64,000 nt of DNA from Rhodospirillales bacterium (lineage in GTDB: Bacteria; Pseudomonadota; Alphaproteobacteria; Acetobacterales; Acetobacteraceae): assembly GCA_025359905.1 (NCBI GenBank), contig JANYDF010000043.1, positions 1 through 64,000 on the forward strand, written 5' to 3'. Below the pieces are notes generated by a model. It saw nothing but the letters and a program-made list of their open reading frames with translations. It did not search any database and was not told the DNA's origin. Shown here in pieces: positions 10,201 to 18,055 of this stretch (position 1 is the stretch's first letter; every line of letters starts with the position of its first letter). The position numbers were made by a program, and so were the translations under genes.

Positions 10201-13054
10201 AGCCGCTGCCGATGCTGACAGTGGCGTTATCCAGCGTGCTCATATTGTAGCCGTACAGCGCCGAATTATTGCCAGTGATAATAATCGTGCCCGGCAGAGT
10301 GCCTGTGGTGTCGGTCACCGTCAGGCTATTGATGAAATTGAGCTTACCGACCGAGGTGCTGAGATCGATAGTGCCGCGATAGGTCACCGTGTCGAACATA
10401 CCGTTCTGGAAGATCATGCCGCCGGAGCCGCCTTGATCGACCAGCGTGGCATTGTGGATCACCGACTGACCTTGCTGGGCCAGGATGCCGAGCGTCGATC
10501 CGGCGCCGAACGTCAGCGTGCCGCCATTGCCTTCCAGATAGCCGTTCAGATTAACCGTGCCACCGGTGCGCTGGATGTTGCCGATGCCGCCAAAACTGGA
10601 GGTGCCCCCCAGCGTCAGCGTCGCGTTGGTTTCGCTAATCTGGCCGGTGTTCGACCACGTGCCGCCGATTTGCAGGAGTCCGCCGGCGGCGGCGTTCATT
10701 GTTCCGGAGTTGGTGAAATGCGTGGCCGCCAAGAACACCGCATCGCCGTTAGCGACAGCAATCGCCCCTGCATTGGCGAAACCATAGCCGCTGACATTGA
10801 AGTTTCCGGTGGCGAGTTTGGCGTTGATGGTACCGTTGTTGATGATCTGGTCGCCGGCGTTCGAACCGGAGATCATATTGGCCCAATAACCGCCGTGATT
10901 GACCGTCAGTCCCGACGCGAGCTGCAACCGGGCATTGCCGCCGCCGAACTGGTCCCATGACCACAAATACACGTTATTGATATTGCTGCCGAGATTGATG
11001 GTCGCGGCATCGAGCGTTGCGTCGCCCAACGTCCCGCCGGCCAACGCATACAGTGCCCCGCTGTTGCCGGACAAATTGACGGTGCCCGGCCCAGTCCCGG
11101 CGGCGTTCGTCAAGGTCAAGGTGTGGATGAAATTGAGCTTGGCCACAACTTGGCTCAAATCCATCGTGCCTTCGTAGGTCATGGCATCGAACGTGCCGCT
11201 CTGCATCAGCATGCCGGCGCCACCGGCGTCGTGCAGCGTGCCGCCGCGCATCACAGCACCGGCACCCAGTGCTGTCAGGCCAAGTGCAGTGCCCTGGCCA
11301 ATGTCCAGCGTTTGGCCCTGCATGTCGAACTGGCCGGTGAACGCCACGGTGCCACCGGTGTTGGTAACGGTGCCGAGCCCGGCCACATTGCCGCTGCCGC
11401 CGAGGTTGATCAGCCCAACGTTGGTGGAAATCGTACCGGTATTGGTCCAGGTGCCGCCAATGGTCACGGTAGCCGACGCGCTGGAGATGGTGCCGGAGTT
11501 GCTGAACGCCGCTGCATTTTCAACGAACGAATCGCCGCCGGACATCGTCACGCTACCCTGGTTCACCCAGGACTTGCCGGACGCCCAAATGACGCCGCCA
11601 GACACCGCACCCGTAATGCTGCCCTGGTTGACCATCACGTCGCCGGTGCCATAACCAGCGGTGAGCTGTGCGTAGGTCGCTTTGTGGACGATTTGCAGGG
11701 ACGGACCGAGCGTTGCAACAAAGTTGCCGGGGCCATTGTCCCAATCGTTGATGTACGAGGTATTGCCCGCGTTGCCGATCTGGACGGTCGCGTTATCTAG
11801 CGTTCCACTGCCATCGATGTAAATCATGGCGCTGGAGCCGGTATCTTTGATGAAGCCCGGATTGACTCCCGCATAGTCGGTGAGCGTTGATGAATTCTTA
11901 AACTCGACGCGAGAGTTGTTCGAAGATAGATCGATTGTGCCACGATATGCGACGCTATCCAGCGTGCCATCGTTAAAGCTCATGCCGCTATTGCTATCGA
12001 GGATCGTGCCGCCTTGAATGGTCGCCGACTGTTGCAGCGTCACCGGCCCAAGATTGGTGCCCGCCCCCACCGCCAGCGTGCCGCCGGCGCCGTTGACTTT
12101 GGCGGACAGATTGGTCGTGCCGCCGCTCACCGCGATGGCATTGATACTGGCAAAATCCGTGGCGCCGCTCAGGTTCAGCGTGGCGTTCGTAACGGAAATC
12201 GTGCCGCTGTTGGTCCAGGCGGCTCCCACGCCGCCAAGGGTGAGGACGCCGCCAGTGGCAAATATGGTGCCAGAGTTGGTGAATTGGGTGGCATTGATCG
12301 CAACCGTTTCGCCAGCCGCCGAAATCCAACCGCTATTGGAGAACGCCGCACCCGACACGGTGAAATTACCGCCGGACTGCGCGAGCGTGATGCTGCCGAG
12401 GTTGCTGATGACATTCCCAGATACGGGCGCGACAGTGAACGTGGCCGATGCGCCAGCTTGCGTGACAGTGCTATTCGCCCCGAGGGTCAGTTGCGAATTG
12501 TGCGGGCCGGTATCGAACATGGAGATTTGGTCGCCACCGGCGGAACCTATGTTGATCGCCGCATTGTCGATGGTATTGACACCCTCAACAACAAAAATGG
12601 CACCATTGCCAGTAATATTTACAATTCCCGGCAGCGTTCCAGTAATATCATTGAATTGGACGCCGCCGGTGAAATCCAATCGCTCACCGGCAAGATTCAA
12701 ATTGAGCGTGCCGTCGATGGTGGTGTTGTCGAGCGTGCCGTCGTTGCCCTGAATGGCACCGCCATTCAGCACCAGCGTGGCGTTATCGATCCAACCTGAT
12801 CCATTCATCGTAAGCGTGCCCGCATTGAGCGAGATCGTGCCGGGCACATTCAGCGTTTGATTGACCGTCAGATTGGCGCCCGCATCGTTCAGCAGCAACG
12901 AATTGGCGAATGACGGCGTGTTGATTGTGATGGTGTAGGCGCCAGCCTGGGAGATCACCACGTCGTCCGTGGTCGCCGGCACGGTGCCGCTGGACCAGTT
13001 GCCCACCGTATTCCACGCGCCGCCGCTCAGATTCGTCCAGGTGATCTTGGCCAT
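4247..13054 (-). CDS. Giant secreted repeat protein (beta-helix, choice-of-anchor-like and Ca-binding repeats)
   Basis: A 2935-residue protein. ATG 13054 is chosen over an upstream in-frame start at 13105 because the mature family N-terminus MAKITWTNLSGG begins here, with GGGAG upstream. Roughly residues 1-1550 are beta-helix built from about five repeats of some 257 residues, each marked by a GTFDxVTYRGTxDLS-like block (near nucleotides 12715, 11955, 11180, 10380 and 9610). Residues of about 1565-2500 hold three units of about 230 residues resembling choice-of-anchor D / HYDIN-like domains. The C-terminal 430 residues carry GGxGxD-like calcium repeats (GGSGNN, GGAGID), typical of type I secretion substrates. 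No secretion genes are adjacent. Likely an adhesin or S-layer-like surface protein. Confidence 0.85.
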   Translation of the reverse strand: MAKITWTNLSGGAWNTVGNWSSGTVPATTDDVVISQAGAYTITINTPSFANSLLLNDAGANLTVNQTLNVPGTISLNAGTLTMNGSGWIDNATLVLNGGAIQGNDGTLDNTTIDGTLNLNLAGERLDFTGGVQFNDITGTLPGIVNITGNGAIFVVEGVNTIDNAAINIGSAGGDQISMFDTGPHNSQLTLGANSTVTQAGASATFTVAPVSGNVISNLGSITLAQSGGNFTVSGAAFSNSGWISAAGETVAINATQFTNSGTIFATGGVLTLGGVGAAWTNSGTISVTNATLNLSGATDFASINAIAVSGGTTNLSAKVNGAGGTLAVGAGTNLGPVTLQQSATIQGGTILDSNSGMSFNDGTLDSVAYRGTIDLSSNNSRVEFKNSSTLTDYAGVNPGFIKDTGSSAMIYIDGSGTLDNATVQIGNAGNTSYINDWDNGPGNFVATLGPSLQIVHKATYAQLTAGYGTGDVMVNQGSITGAVSGGVIWASGKSWVNQGSVTMSGGDSFVENAAAFSNSGTISSASATVTIGGTWTNTGTISTNVGLINLGGSGNVAGLGTVTNTGGTVAFTGQFDMQGQTLDIGQGTALGLTALGAGAVMRGGTLHDAGGAGMLMQSGTFDAMTYEGTMDLSQVVAKLNFIHTLTLTNAAGTGPGTVNLSGNSGALYALAGGTLGDATLDAATINLGSNINNVYLWSWDQFGGGNARLQLASGLTVNHGGYWANMISGSNAGDQIINNGTINAKLATGNFNVSGYGFANAGAIAVANGDAVFLAATHFTNSGTMNAAAGGLLQIGGTWSNTGQISETNATLTLGGTSSFGGIGNIQRTGGTVNLNGYLEGNGGTLTFGAGSTLGILAQQGQSVIHNATLVDQGGSGGMIFQNGMFDTVTYRGTIDLSTSVGKLNFINSLTVTDTTGTLPGTIIITGNNSALYGYNMSTLDNATVSIGSGFNNALDSWDANGGNSVMTLGSKLLVTQVGQLATLMSGSAAGDGVVNQGTITNSYAGGTFSISGHSFTNDTIGTVSAINGGNITVWTAVFSNLGAMTTGTGSTMAFNTAWNNAGAINVNGGTLTFGGTGTFAKIGTVNRSGGTVNINGSVDGVGGALQVGAGTMLGGVTLQAGGIIHNGTLLDSGAGLIAAYGTFDNVTYRGTLDMSAPGAAFTSINGITFSNLANTGPAGINFTGNGGSIWFGGTETADNVNVNIGSAGGDTFYGWDSPSAQSTLTLGPNFRVTQTGVTAALRTGATATDRVINQGSILAGGASSTFTISGAGTLVNQGLLSVANGGSLNLASINFSNLNGTVLTGGTYAVGANSTMQLASNATIVTDAADITLSGANSVIQSFKTATFSQVAMDTTLTTIAPTGALRVLGGRGFTAGATLTDNGMLQLGGGTLTVAAAVNGLLIGATGTLLGFGNVTFGAGKAALFINNTGLIEANGGKLVIGQPVSGAGDYAVDAGATLELGGSATAGAMTTMNGGGATLLLDHPATYAGSIANFGTGDLLDLAGVVATGATISGSTLTVALTGGATRVYTVTGNTSTGALRVATDGHGGSLVTGYQLAVPSAHTPEPVTFANAHVGDALSQTLTLTNNASTGGASENLNASLGAASGAMQVSGSIAGLAPGQTDASSLTVTLDTSADGVRNGAATLTLASDGTSVPGDGYGPVSLGTQNVTASGTVYALAAPVLAGASVNIGASRVGGSAIIGTLAIGNGVVADPYQESLVYSTEAPPLGMNIVSATTDTVASGASSGPVFSVNSSVAGVYSGPVVIDFTSTGAGTSGLADTVLASQTVTVTGKVYTPAVANLINSALDFGSVHSGSSSAGTIYLQNNAYGALTDVLAGGFGAIAAPFSSNATLGAGLASGASGGLALSFAPVTGGAYGGSAPLNLVSHDADQADLPLAAGPVTLSGTAWDFAAPSLNATVLNFGATRVGVAPVPQSIKISDGASASAFQESLAYATTATPFGTYNFNGPLSGTVHSGGTASISVSLNTTYSGDETGLKAVIQETSTGSGTSGLADTALGGQTITLNGKVYAPAVPAVFGGTYTFNAHAGQASSLNVLVGNATGGALTDILTGGFGAVSSPWQGSGTLNAVAGTFGQLSLSMNTAADGVFAGTAAFALNSHDADQSDLSLSLPALSLSGTVYAYAKPILSSNTLNFGAVRLGAAPAGQGLTIADGVAPDAYQEQLYYIVEQTPLGYNNGIGQVGTIASGASAALGILPNTQTAGDFTNAKITVDAWSVGAAGSGFGYTPLASQTITANGKVYAPAQSGIAVSGIGFGVLHVGQVVSQNIVVPNIGKGALVDLLTGGWGAFSSIFSGSGNLGTGIAAGAAGQLTVNVNTSTSGFFSGSGALNFASHDSDLTDLNLNLNALSFNATVDNYAAGAFQKLAGNGTLTGSGTNYTLALGSVVIGNAGLSAQIGALNGATGTADLLSGAVTASGDAAFNVTGLKSFSNISAGQFAEAPVITFSTSTIGAFQEKIVLSGNGSNFSGYNAAVQSVTLTVTGTVTPLPAVWNLTFTPTVINASSADDTFNASNGVLWSGDTIDGGGGTNKLVLTTPGQFDMTQPTQLTNIQIVQATEGQRGYVPPSGPAIPNTAQTLMLRAGLDLTVNVASIPALNPNNPNPATITIIGAANNDIINLGSGSDIVTLGGTGETVNGGSGNNTYNVTGATIGATINGGTGTNTLAVTGGGSMAMGNNVAQISLVTLGLTSGAPAYVFTANAIPNLTIRDNTAGSNTIVAGAASDTINLNGAHDQVQATAANATAIIKNPGTGCSLEITTGGTITLNPLTTVNKIVLDQASKLTLNKTIGVVAVGSSGADTITAAGQGQTLSGGAGIDTLIASVFHGDLFKDLTANFNGDTIKGFGTANGLLDKIDFTDLKFATKSGKFLNGKLSVTDGTHSASITMPGALTLANFTTTADGTGGTLLTFHV

Positions 13055-13359
13055 CTGTGCTTCGCTCCCGTTGTGCCGCCCCGGCCACCGGGACGGCCGC
13101 CGCAATCGGCATCTATCGCGATTGCGGCAACATTTATTAACACATCTTTAGCCATTCACACAACGACATGGTGGACATCACACAAAATGTGCCACCGCAG
13201 CGCTTTCCTGAACGACCCAACTCTTGCAAGAACCGATACGCGCAACGGCCCGCGCGCCGCTTCCCAACGCGTGCAAGAACGCTTCCCATTCCGTGCATTG
13301 GATAAACATTCGTGCACAATTGCCGCGTCGGCGCGGCGGGCACAATGGAGCGCGGGCGC
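13055..13359. other. Intergenic region upstream of the giant surface protein gene
   Basis: No gene is supported here. It holds the leader of the giant repeat protein gene, including an inverted repeat at 13099-13128, then an AT-richer stretch (about 13128-13200) likely to contain its promoter. A short ORF across 13156-13479 on the minus strand is a shadow that overlaps rpsI. Confidence 0.5.
13099..13128. promoter_or_regulatory. 10-bp inverted repeat in leader of the giant repeat protein gene
   Basis: GCCGCAATCG at 13099-13108 pairs perfectly with CGATTGCGGC at 13119-13128 across a 10-base spacer. It is 45 bases upstream of the start codon at 13054. It could be an operator or a 5' leader hairpin. 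Confidence 0.45.
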
Positions 13360-13390
13360 AAAAAAAGGGAACCGGGTTGCCCCGGTTCCC
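13360..13390 (-). terminator. Rho-independent terminator of the rplM-rpsI operon
   Basis: On the minus strand GGGAACCGGG (13390-13381) and CCCGGTTCCC (13376-13367) form a perfect 10-bp stem with a 4-base loop. Seven T residues follow (13366-13360). It starts 28 bases after the rpsI stop. Confidence 0.93.
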
Positions 13391-13417
13391 CTTTCCAGCG
13401 CCCGAAGGCGAAGGCGG

Positions 13418-13906
13418 TTAGCGCTTGCTGAACTGGAACGAGCGGCGAGCCTTGGCGCGGCCGTACTTCTTACGTTCAACCACGCGGCTGTCGCGGGTCA
13501 GGAAGCCAGCGACCTTCAGGATCGGGCGAAGCTCCGGCTCGAAGTGGGTCAGCGCGCGGCTGATGCCGTGGCGCAGCGCACCGGCCTGGCCGGACAGACC
13601 GCCACCGTTCACCGTGCAGAACACGTCGAACTGGTTGTAGCGGTCGGCCACCAGGAACGGCTGGGTGATCAGCATGCGCAGCACCGGGCGGGCGAAATAT
13701 TGGCCCACGCGCTTGCCGTTCACGGTGATCTCGCCCTTGCCGGGCTTGATCCATACGCGGGCGATGGCGTTCTTGCGGCGGCCAGTGGCGTAGCTGCGGC
13801 CCAGCGCATCGCGCTTGGGTTCACGCTTCGGCGCATCGGACGGCAGGGCTGCAGCGACCGCGAGGTCCTTCAGGTCGGCCAGCGTGCGGCTCGGGGTTCC
13901 GGACAT
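13418..13906 (-). CDS. rpsI: 30S ribosomal protein S9
   Basis: A 162-residue S9 (uS9). The conserved core starts near residue 40 with [17 protein letters not shown], continues through [13 protein letters not shown] and [16 protein letters not shown], and ends in the basic [17 protein letters not shown] tail whose C-terminus reaches the ribosomal P-site tRNA. The 35-40 residue N-terminal extension is normal for alphaproteobacteria. It is the second gene of the rplM-rpsI operon, 4 bases after rplM, and is followed by a strong terminator. Confidence 0.98.
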   Translation of the reverse strand: MSGTPSRTLADLKDLAVAAALPSDAPKREPKRDALGRSYATGRRKNAIARVWIKPGKGEITVNGKRVGQYFARPVLRMLITQPFLVADRYNQFDVFCTVNGGGLSGQAGALRHGISRALTHFEPELRPILKVAGFLTRDSRVVERKKYGRAKARRSFQFSKR

Positions 13907-13910
13907 CGGC

Positions 13911-14378
13911 TCAGGCCCTCCGGTTCTTGGTGTTCATGGCGGCAACATCCAGCTTCACGGGCTGCTGCCCGTCGTGCGGGTGGGTCGCGCCGCCGTAGAT
14001 GTGGAGGTTCTTCATCTGCTTACGCTGCAACGGGCCGCGCGTGATCATGCGCTCGACGGCCTTTTCCAGCACGCGCTCCGGATGCGCGCTATCAAGGCGG
14101 GCGCGGATGGTGCGCCCCTTGATGCCGCCGGCGTAGCCGGTGTGCCAGTACAGGACCGATTGGTCGGCCTTGTTGCCGGTGACAACGACTTTTTGCGCGT
14201 TGATGACGACGATATTATCGCCGCAATCGACATGCGGGGTGAATTGCGGCTTGTGCTTGCCGCGCAGGCGGGCAGCGATGACGGCGGCGAGGCGGCCGAG
14301 AACCAGACCCTCCGCGTCGATCAATACCCAGGCCTTATTCACCTCCGCGGGCTTCAGCGAGAGGGTGGACTTCATCAT
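13911..14378 (-). CDS. rplM: 50S ribosomal protein L13
   Basis: A 155-residue L13 (uL13), an early 23S rRNA-binding assembly protein. Diagnostic stretches are [37 protein letters not shown] and [21 protein letters not shown]. Two adjacent ATG codons (14378 and 14375) could start it. A longer in-frame start at 14468 is rejected because the added residues are not L13-like and would overlap the likely promoter. It is co-transcribed with rpsI, the standard order in bacteria. Confidence 0.97.
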   Translation of the reverse strand: MMKSTLSLKPAEVNKAWVLIDAEGLVLGRLAAVIAARLRGKHKPQFTPHVDCGDNIVVINAQKVVVTGNKADQSVLYWHTGYAGGIKGRTIRARLDSAHPERVLEKAVERMITRGPLQRKQMKNLHIYGGATHPHDGQQPVKLDVAAMNTKNRRA

Positions 14379-14454
14379 GACAGTGACCGTGTGACCTCGT
14401 AGAACAGGCGGCGGCTTATCGCGGTGTTGCGGCGCTGCGTCAAGGGTTTGTCTG

Positions 14455-14474
14455 TGTGGTAATATCATACCACA
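14455..14474 (-). promoter_or_regulatory. Palindrome with -10-like element upstream of rplM
   Basis: TGTGGTA at 14455-14461 and TACCACA at 14468-14474 form a perfect 7-bp inverted repeat around ATATCA. Read on the minus strand the centre contains TATGAT, a good -10 hexamer, about 85 bases before rplM. No clear -35 was found. Confidence 0.4.
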
Positions 14475-14533
14475 GGATTGGCGGCAGCCCGGCGCGGACC
14501 CTATGCTGTTGAGCCAGCAAGGAATTTCAGCGT

Positions 14534-15400
14534 TTGACCAGCCCGGTTCATGTCATCGGCGCCAGCGGAAAGTCTGGCGCGGCCCTGGTGCGCGCGCTTC
14601 TCGCACGTCGCATCGCCGTGGTGCCGGTGGCGCGCGACGCTGGCCGCTGGCGGGCGGCGGGCATCGCGGCGCATCCGCTGCTCGGCGCCCTGCGGCTGGC
14701 CGATCTTACCGACCCGGTTGCCCTGCGCGCGGCACTGGCCGATGCCAGCCGCGCCGTTTGCACGGCGCACGCCCGCAACACCACCGCCCTGCTGGCGGCG
14801 GCACCGCCCGGCGCGCGGCTGGTGCTGCTGGGCAGCACGCGGCGCTTTACCCGCTGGCTCGACGCGCACGGCGAAGGCGTTCTGCACGGCGAAACGGCGC
14901 TGCTAAACTCAGGCCGCTCGGGCGTGATGCTGCATCCCACTATGATCTATGGCGCGCAGGGCGAGAACAACGTGCGGCGGCTCGCAGCACTGATCCGCCG
15001 CTTGCCGGTGCTGCCGCTGCCGGGCGGCGGATCGGCCCTGGTGCAGCCGATCCATCAAGACGACGTGACCGCCTGCATCGTGGCGGCATTGCAGGTGGAC
15101 TGGCCGGGGCCGCATGTGCTGACCATCGCGGGCCCGTCGCCGCTGCCCTACGCCGATTTCGTCCGCGCCGTGGCCGCCGCCGCCAAATTGGCCCGCCCGC
15201 GCGTGATGACGCTGCCCGCCGGATTGCTGATGGCGCTGGCGCCGCTGGCGGCCCGTGTGCCAGGCTTACCGTCGGTTTCCCCCGATGAAATTCGCCGTCT
15301 TGGGGAGGACAAAGCCTTCGACATTACCCAGATGACTGCCATACTCGGGGTCAAACCTATCTCGCTCACTGAAGGTCTCGCCCGCACCTTCTCGCCGTAA
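14534..15400 (+). CDS. NAD(P)-binding atypical SDR / NmrA-like protein
   Basis: A 288-residue atypical short-chain dehydrogenase with the nucleotide-binding motif GASGKSG at 9-15 at its N-terminus. Later blocks such as [20 protein letters not shown] and VQPIHQDDV match the NDUFA9/NmrA-like branch. These proteins often act as redox sensors or sugar-nucleotide-type reductases; the substrate is unknown. Translation likely starts at TTG 14534, because AAGGAA at 14519-14524 is well placed and no ATG fits. It ends 10 bases before the M20 amidohydrolase and probably shares its transcript. Confidence 0.8.
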   Translation: MTSPVHVIGASGKSGAALVRALLARRIAVVPVARDAGRWRAAGIAAHPLLGALRLADLTDPVALRAALADASRAVCTAHARNTTALLAAAPPGARLVLLGSTRRFTRWLDAHGEGVLHGETALLNSGRSGVMLHPTMIYGAQGENNVRRLAALIRRLPVLPLPGGGSALVQPIHQDDVTACIVAALQVDWPGPHVLTIAGPSPLPYADFVRAVAAAAKLARPRVMTLPAGLLMALAPLAARVPGLPSVSPDEIRRLGEDKAFDITQMTAILGVKPISLTEGLARTFSP

Positions 15401-15409
15401 GGACATGCC

Positions 15410-16582
15410 ATGCCTGTGATCAATCGCATTGCCGCCTTCCACGACGACCTGACGGCGTGGCGGCGCGATCTGCACGAACATCCCGAACTCGGCTTTCAGG
15501 AACACCGCACCGCCGCCGTGGTGGCGGAAAAGCTGCGCGAATTCGGCGTGGACGAGATCGTGACCGGCATCGCGCAAACCGGCGTGGTCGGCGTCATTCG
15601 CGGCCGGTTGCCGGGCGGGGCGATCGGGATGCGGGCGGACATGGACGCGCTGCCGATCCTGGAGGACACCGGGCTGGACTACGCCAGCAAAACGCCGGGC
15701 GTGATGCATGCCTGCGGGCATGACGGGCACACCACCATGCTGCTGGGGGCCGCGCGCTATCTGGCGGAAACCCGCAACTTCGCCGGCACCGTTTACGTGA
15801 TCTTCCAGCCTGCCGAGGAAGGCCAGGCGGGCGGGCGCGTGATGGTCGAGGAAGGGCTGTTCGAGCGTTTCCCGATGGACATGGTGTTCGGCATGCACAA
15901 TTGGCCGCAATTGCCCGAAGGCCAGTTCGTCTGGCGGCACGGCCCGATCATGGCCGCCTGCGCCAGCATCGACATCACCATCACCGGGCGCGGCGCGCAC
16001 GCCGCCATGCCGCATAACGGCATCGACCCGATTGTGGTGGCTGCTCACATCGTCACGGCACTGCAATCCATCGTCTCGCGCAATGTCGAACCGGCCGATT
16101 CCGGCGTTGTCACCATCGGGCATATCTCCGGCGGCGACGCCCACAACGTCATTCCGCAGACCGTGCACATGAAGGGCACCGCGCGCTGGTTCAGCCCGAA
16201 GGTCGGCGACCAGTTGGAAGATGGCGTGCGCCGAATCGCCACCGGCATCGCCGGGAGCTTCGGCGCCCAGGCCAGTATCGACTACCGCCGCACCTATATC
16301 GCCACGGTGAACGACCCGGCGGCCACCGATCTCGCGGCCATCGCGGCACGCGCGGTGGCGGGCGATGCGCGGGTGAAGCACATGGAAAAGCCCACCATGG
16401 GCGGCGAGGATTTCAGCTTCATGCTGGCCGCAAAACAAGGCAGCTACATCATGCTCGGCGGCGCGCGCGGTCCGGACGACGCACAGGTGCATCATCCGAA
16501 ATACGACTTCAACGATGCGATCCTGCCGGTGGGCGCCAGCTATTGGGCGACGCTGGCGGAGCAGTTGCTGCCGGCCGGGTGA
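15410..16582 (+). CDS. M20 family metallopeptidase (amidohydrolase, hippurate hydrolase type)
   Basis: A 390-residue cytosolic amidohydrolase of the M20D group, which removes acyl groups from N-acyl amino acids using two metal ions. Visible ligands and catalytic residues are RADMDALP (75-82), CGHDGH (102-107), the EE pair at 136-137 in PAEEGQAGG, and H163 in FGMHNWP. A C-terminal HHPKYDFND supplies the last histidine. Length is normal for the family. The preceding reductase gene is 10 bases away. The acyl-amino acid used is not predictable. Confidence 0.93.
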   Translation: MPVINRIAAFHDDLTAWRRDLHEHPELGFQEHRTAAVVAEKLREFGVDEIVTGIAQTGVVGVIRGRLPGGAIGMRADMDALPILEDTGLDYASKTPGVMHACGHDGHTTMLLGAARYLAETRNFAGTVYVIFQPAEEGQAGGRVMVEEGLFERFPMDMVFGMHNWPQLPEGQFVWRHGPIMAACASIDITITGRGAHAAMPHNGIDPIVVAAHIVTALQSIVSRNVEPADSGVVTIGHISGGDAHNVIPQTVHMKGTARWFSPKVGDQLEDGVRRIATGIAGSFGAQASIDYRRTYIATVNDPAATDLAAIAARAVAGDARVKHMEKPTMGGEDFSFMLAAKQGSYIMLGGARGPDDAQVHHPKYDFNDAILPVGASYWATLAEQLLPAG

Positions 16583-16597
16583 CGGGACGGCCGCTCA

Positions 16598-16624
16598 TGG
16601 CGGAATGCGCAACGCATTCCGCCA
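16598..16624. repeat. Perfect palindrome downstream of the M20 gene (terminator-like or REP)
   Basis: TGGCGGAATGCG (16598-16609) and CGCATTCCGCCA (16613-16624) make a 12-bp perfect stem with a 3-base loop, 15 bases after the stop. There is no T-run. GGCGGAATGCG palindromes of this kind recur between genes in many proteobacteria. Confidence 0.75.
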
Positions 16625-16784
16625 CCCGATAGTGCGTGGACCGAGGGTGGCAGACACTGCCCCATTCCTCCCAATGGCCATGGGACATACAGATTCGTGC
16701 GCAACGCCAATTGATGATTCGGTTTACGAAGATTACTCTGCCAACAAGGCTGCCGACTTGATGGCAACTTCGTGGGAGGAATCT

Positions 16785-17690
16785 GTGCGCACCGCATTTA
16801 TTTCGGTCACAATTTTGGGCGCGATGCTGGCGCTGCCGGTTCATGCCGCCAGCGTCGATGCATATGCCTACTCGGTCTCGGTGCAATCCGGCTGCGCCAC
16901 ATCGGGCCCCACGCCGAATATCACAGCGACCGGCTTGAACTTGATCCATGCGGCCTTTCAAGCCCTGCCCTGCACGGCAGGCCAGAACCTGCAAACCCGT
17001 GTGCGGACAACGGCGCAAGCCAACGCGGTAAGTGGCGAGACTGGCAACGGCCTGAGCTCATTCGGCAGTTGGTCCGAATCCGGCACATCGGTTGGCCAAG
17101 GGTTCTACGCCAAGATCGCGGCGAAAGCGCATGCGGCGCTGTCGGGCCATACGGATGGGTTCACGTTGGCAGGTCACGAAGCGTTCGGGCGGTTCGATGA
17201 TATGCTCACCTTCACGAATGGCAGTGGACCCGGCATTGCCCATCTGGTGTTTACCACCACGGGTCATGGCACATTCAATACGCGAGGCAGCGGCGAAGTT
17301 TCACTCAACTACATCGGCAGCAACAGCGCCGGCTCACGTGAATTGATGCGGCTCGTCGGCAGCTCCGCGAGCGGCTGGGATTTGCGCAATGACGGACAAT
17401 ACTTGATGCTCGGAAGCAATATCCCCAATCTCCTGCCCAGCAGTGTAAAACGGATGCTGTATGGCTGGAATTTGTTAAATTTCCAGTCGCATTTCGATGT
17501 GTCGTTTACGTATGGAACTCCGATGGAGCTGCGCATGCTGCTGTTTGCTTCGGCATTCGGGGCATCGGCTGACACAACCAATGTGTCGGACTTCATGGCT
17601 CGCACCGAGCTGACCGGTATCACGGTGAGCGGCAATCCAACCGCTCAGGTCACCGCAGGCTCCGGCCACGTCTACCCGATCACGCCGTAG
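16785..17690 (+). CDS. Secreted protein of unknown function
   Basis: A 301-residue protein read from GTG 16785, with GGGAGGA at 16774-16780 just upstream. This start gives a clean Sec signal peptide (about residues 1-22, cleaved after PVHAA). The mature part is rich in Ser, Gly, Thr and Asn with alternating hydrophobic strands, suggesting an all-beta secreted domain. It resembles the PEP-CTERM/choice-of-anchor style of exported proteins, but no PEP-CTERM or LPXTG-type tail is visible. I do not recognise a catalytic motif. It stands alone between the palindrome at 16598 and the dehydrogenase remnant. Confidence 0.75.
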   Translation: MRTAFISVTILGAMLALPVHAASVDAYAYSVSVQSGCATSGPTPNITATGLNLIHAAFQALPCTAGQNLQTRVRTTAQANAVSGETGNGLSSFGSWSESGTSVGQGFYAKIAAKAHAALSGHTDGFTLAGHEAFGRFDDMLTFTNGSGPGIAHLVFTTTGHGTFNTRGSGEVSLNYIGSNSAGSRELMRLVGSSASGWDLRNDGQYLMLGSNIPNLLPSSVKRMLYGWNLLNFQSHFDVSFTYGTPMELRMLLFASAFGASADTTNVSDFMARTELTGITVSGNPTAQVTAGSGHVYPITP

Positions 17691-17699
17691 CGCGCCGCT

Positions 17700-17902
17700 G
17701 CTGGCGGCCGCGAAATCGCCGGCAGAAGTCCTTCGGTTACTGCGCCAAGTAGCCGCCGGGCGGCGCCCGCTTGGTCCATCCGCGCAACGGCCGGGGTGCG
17801 GATGGTGCCGGGTGCGACGGCATTGACCCGCAAACCCTTGCCCGCAAGGTCGATGTCCTGTTCCCCCAACGTATCGGCAGCGCGCCTGCGATTGCGGCAC
17901 AT
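17700..17902 (-). pseudogene. Remnant of a short-chain dehydrogenase/reductase
   Basis: On the minus strand, 17851-17783 encodes GKGLRVNAVAPGTIRTPAV, the conserved region just after the SDR active site (usually GIRVNAVAPGTI-T). No Rossmann motif, YxxxK or C-terminal PVDGG block is present in any frame nearby, and the open frame starts with unrelated residues. This is the debris of a gene, wedged between the secreted protein gene and the MFS gene. It resembles the SDR at 44261-45028 in this block. Confidence 0.65.
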
Positions 17903-18055
17903 CGGCGGGGTACCGGGATTCTGCCGTTACCCCGCAACGCTGCGTCAGTTTTATGGCAGAGCGGCTGACCAAAGCGCCACGCTGCAATGCAGCAAATTTT
18001 ATTGAATCAAGCTGCTCGATACGCAAGGCTGTCAGCTCAAAGACAGGATCGCACG

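Noticed and set aside
9674-12752. Long plus-strand frames over 9674-12752
   Set aside because: Shadows of the giant repeat protein on the other strand.
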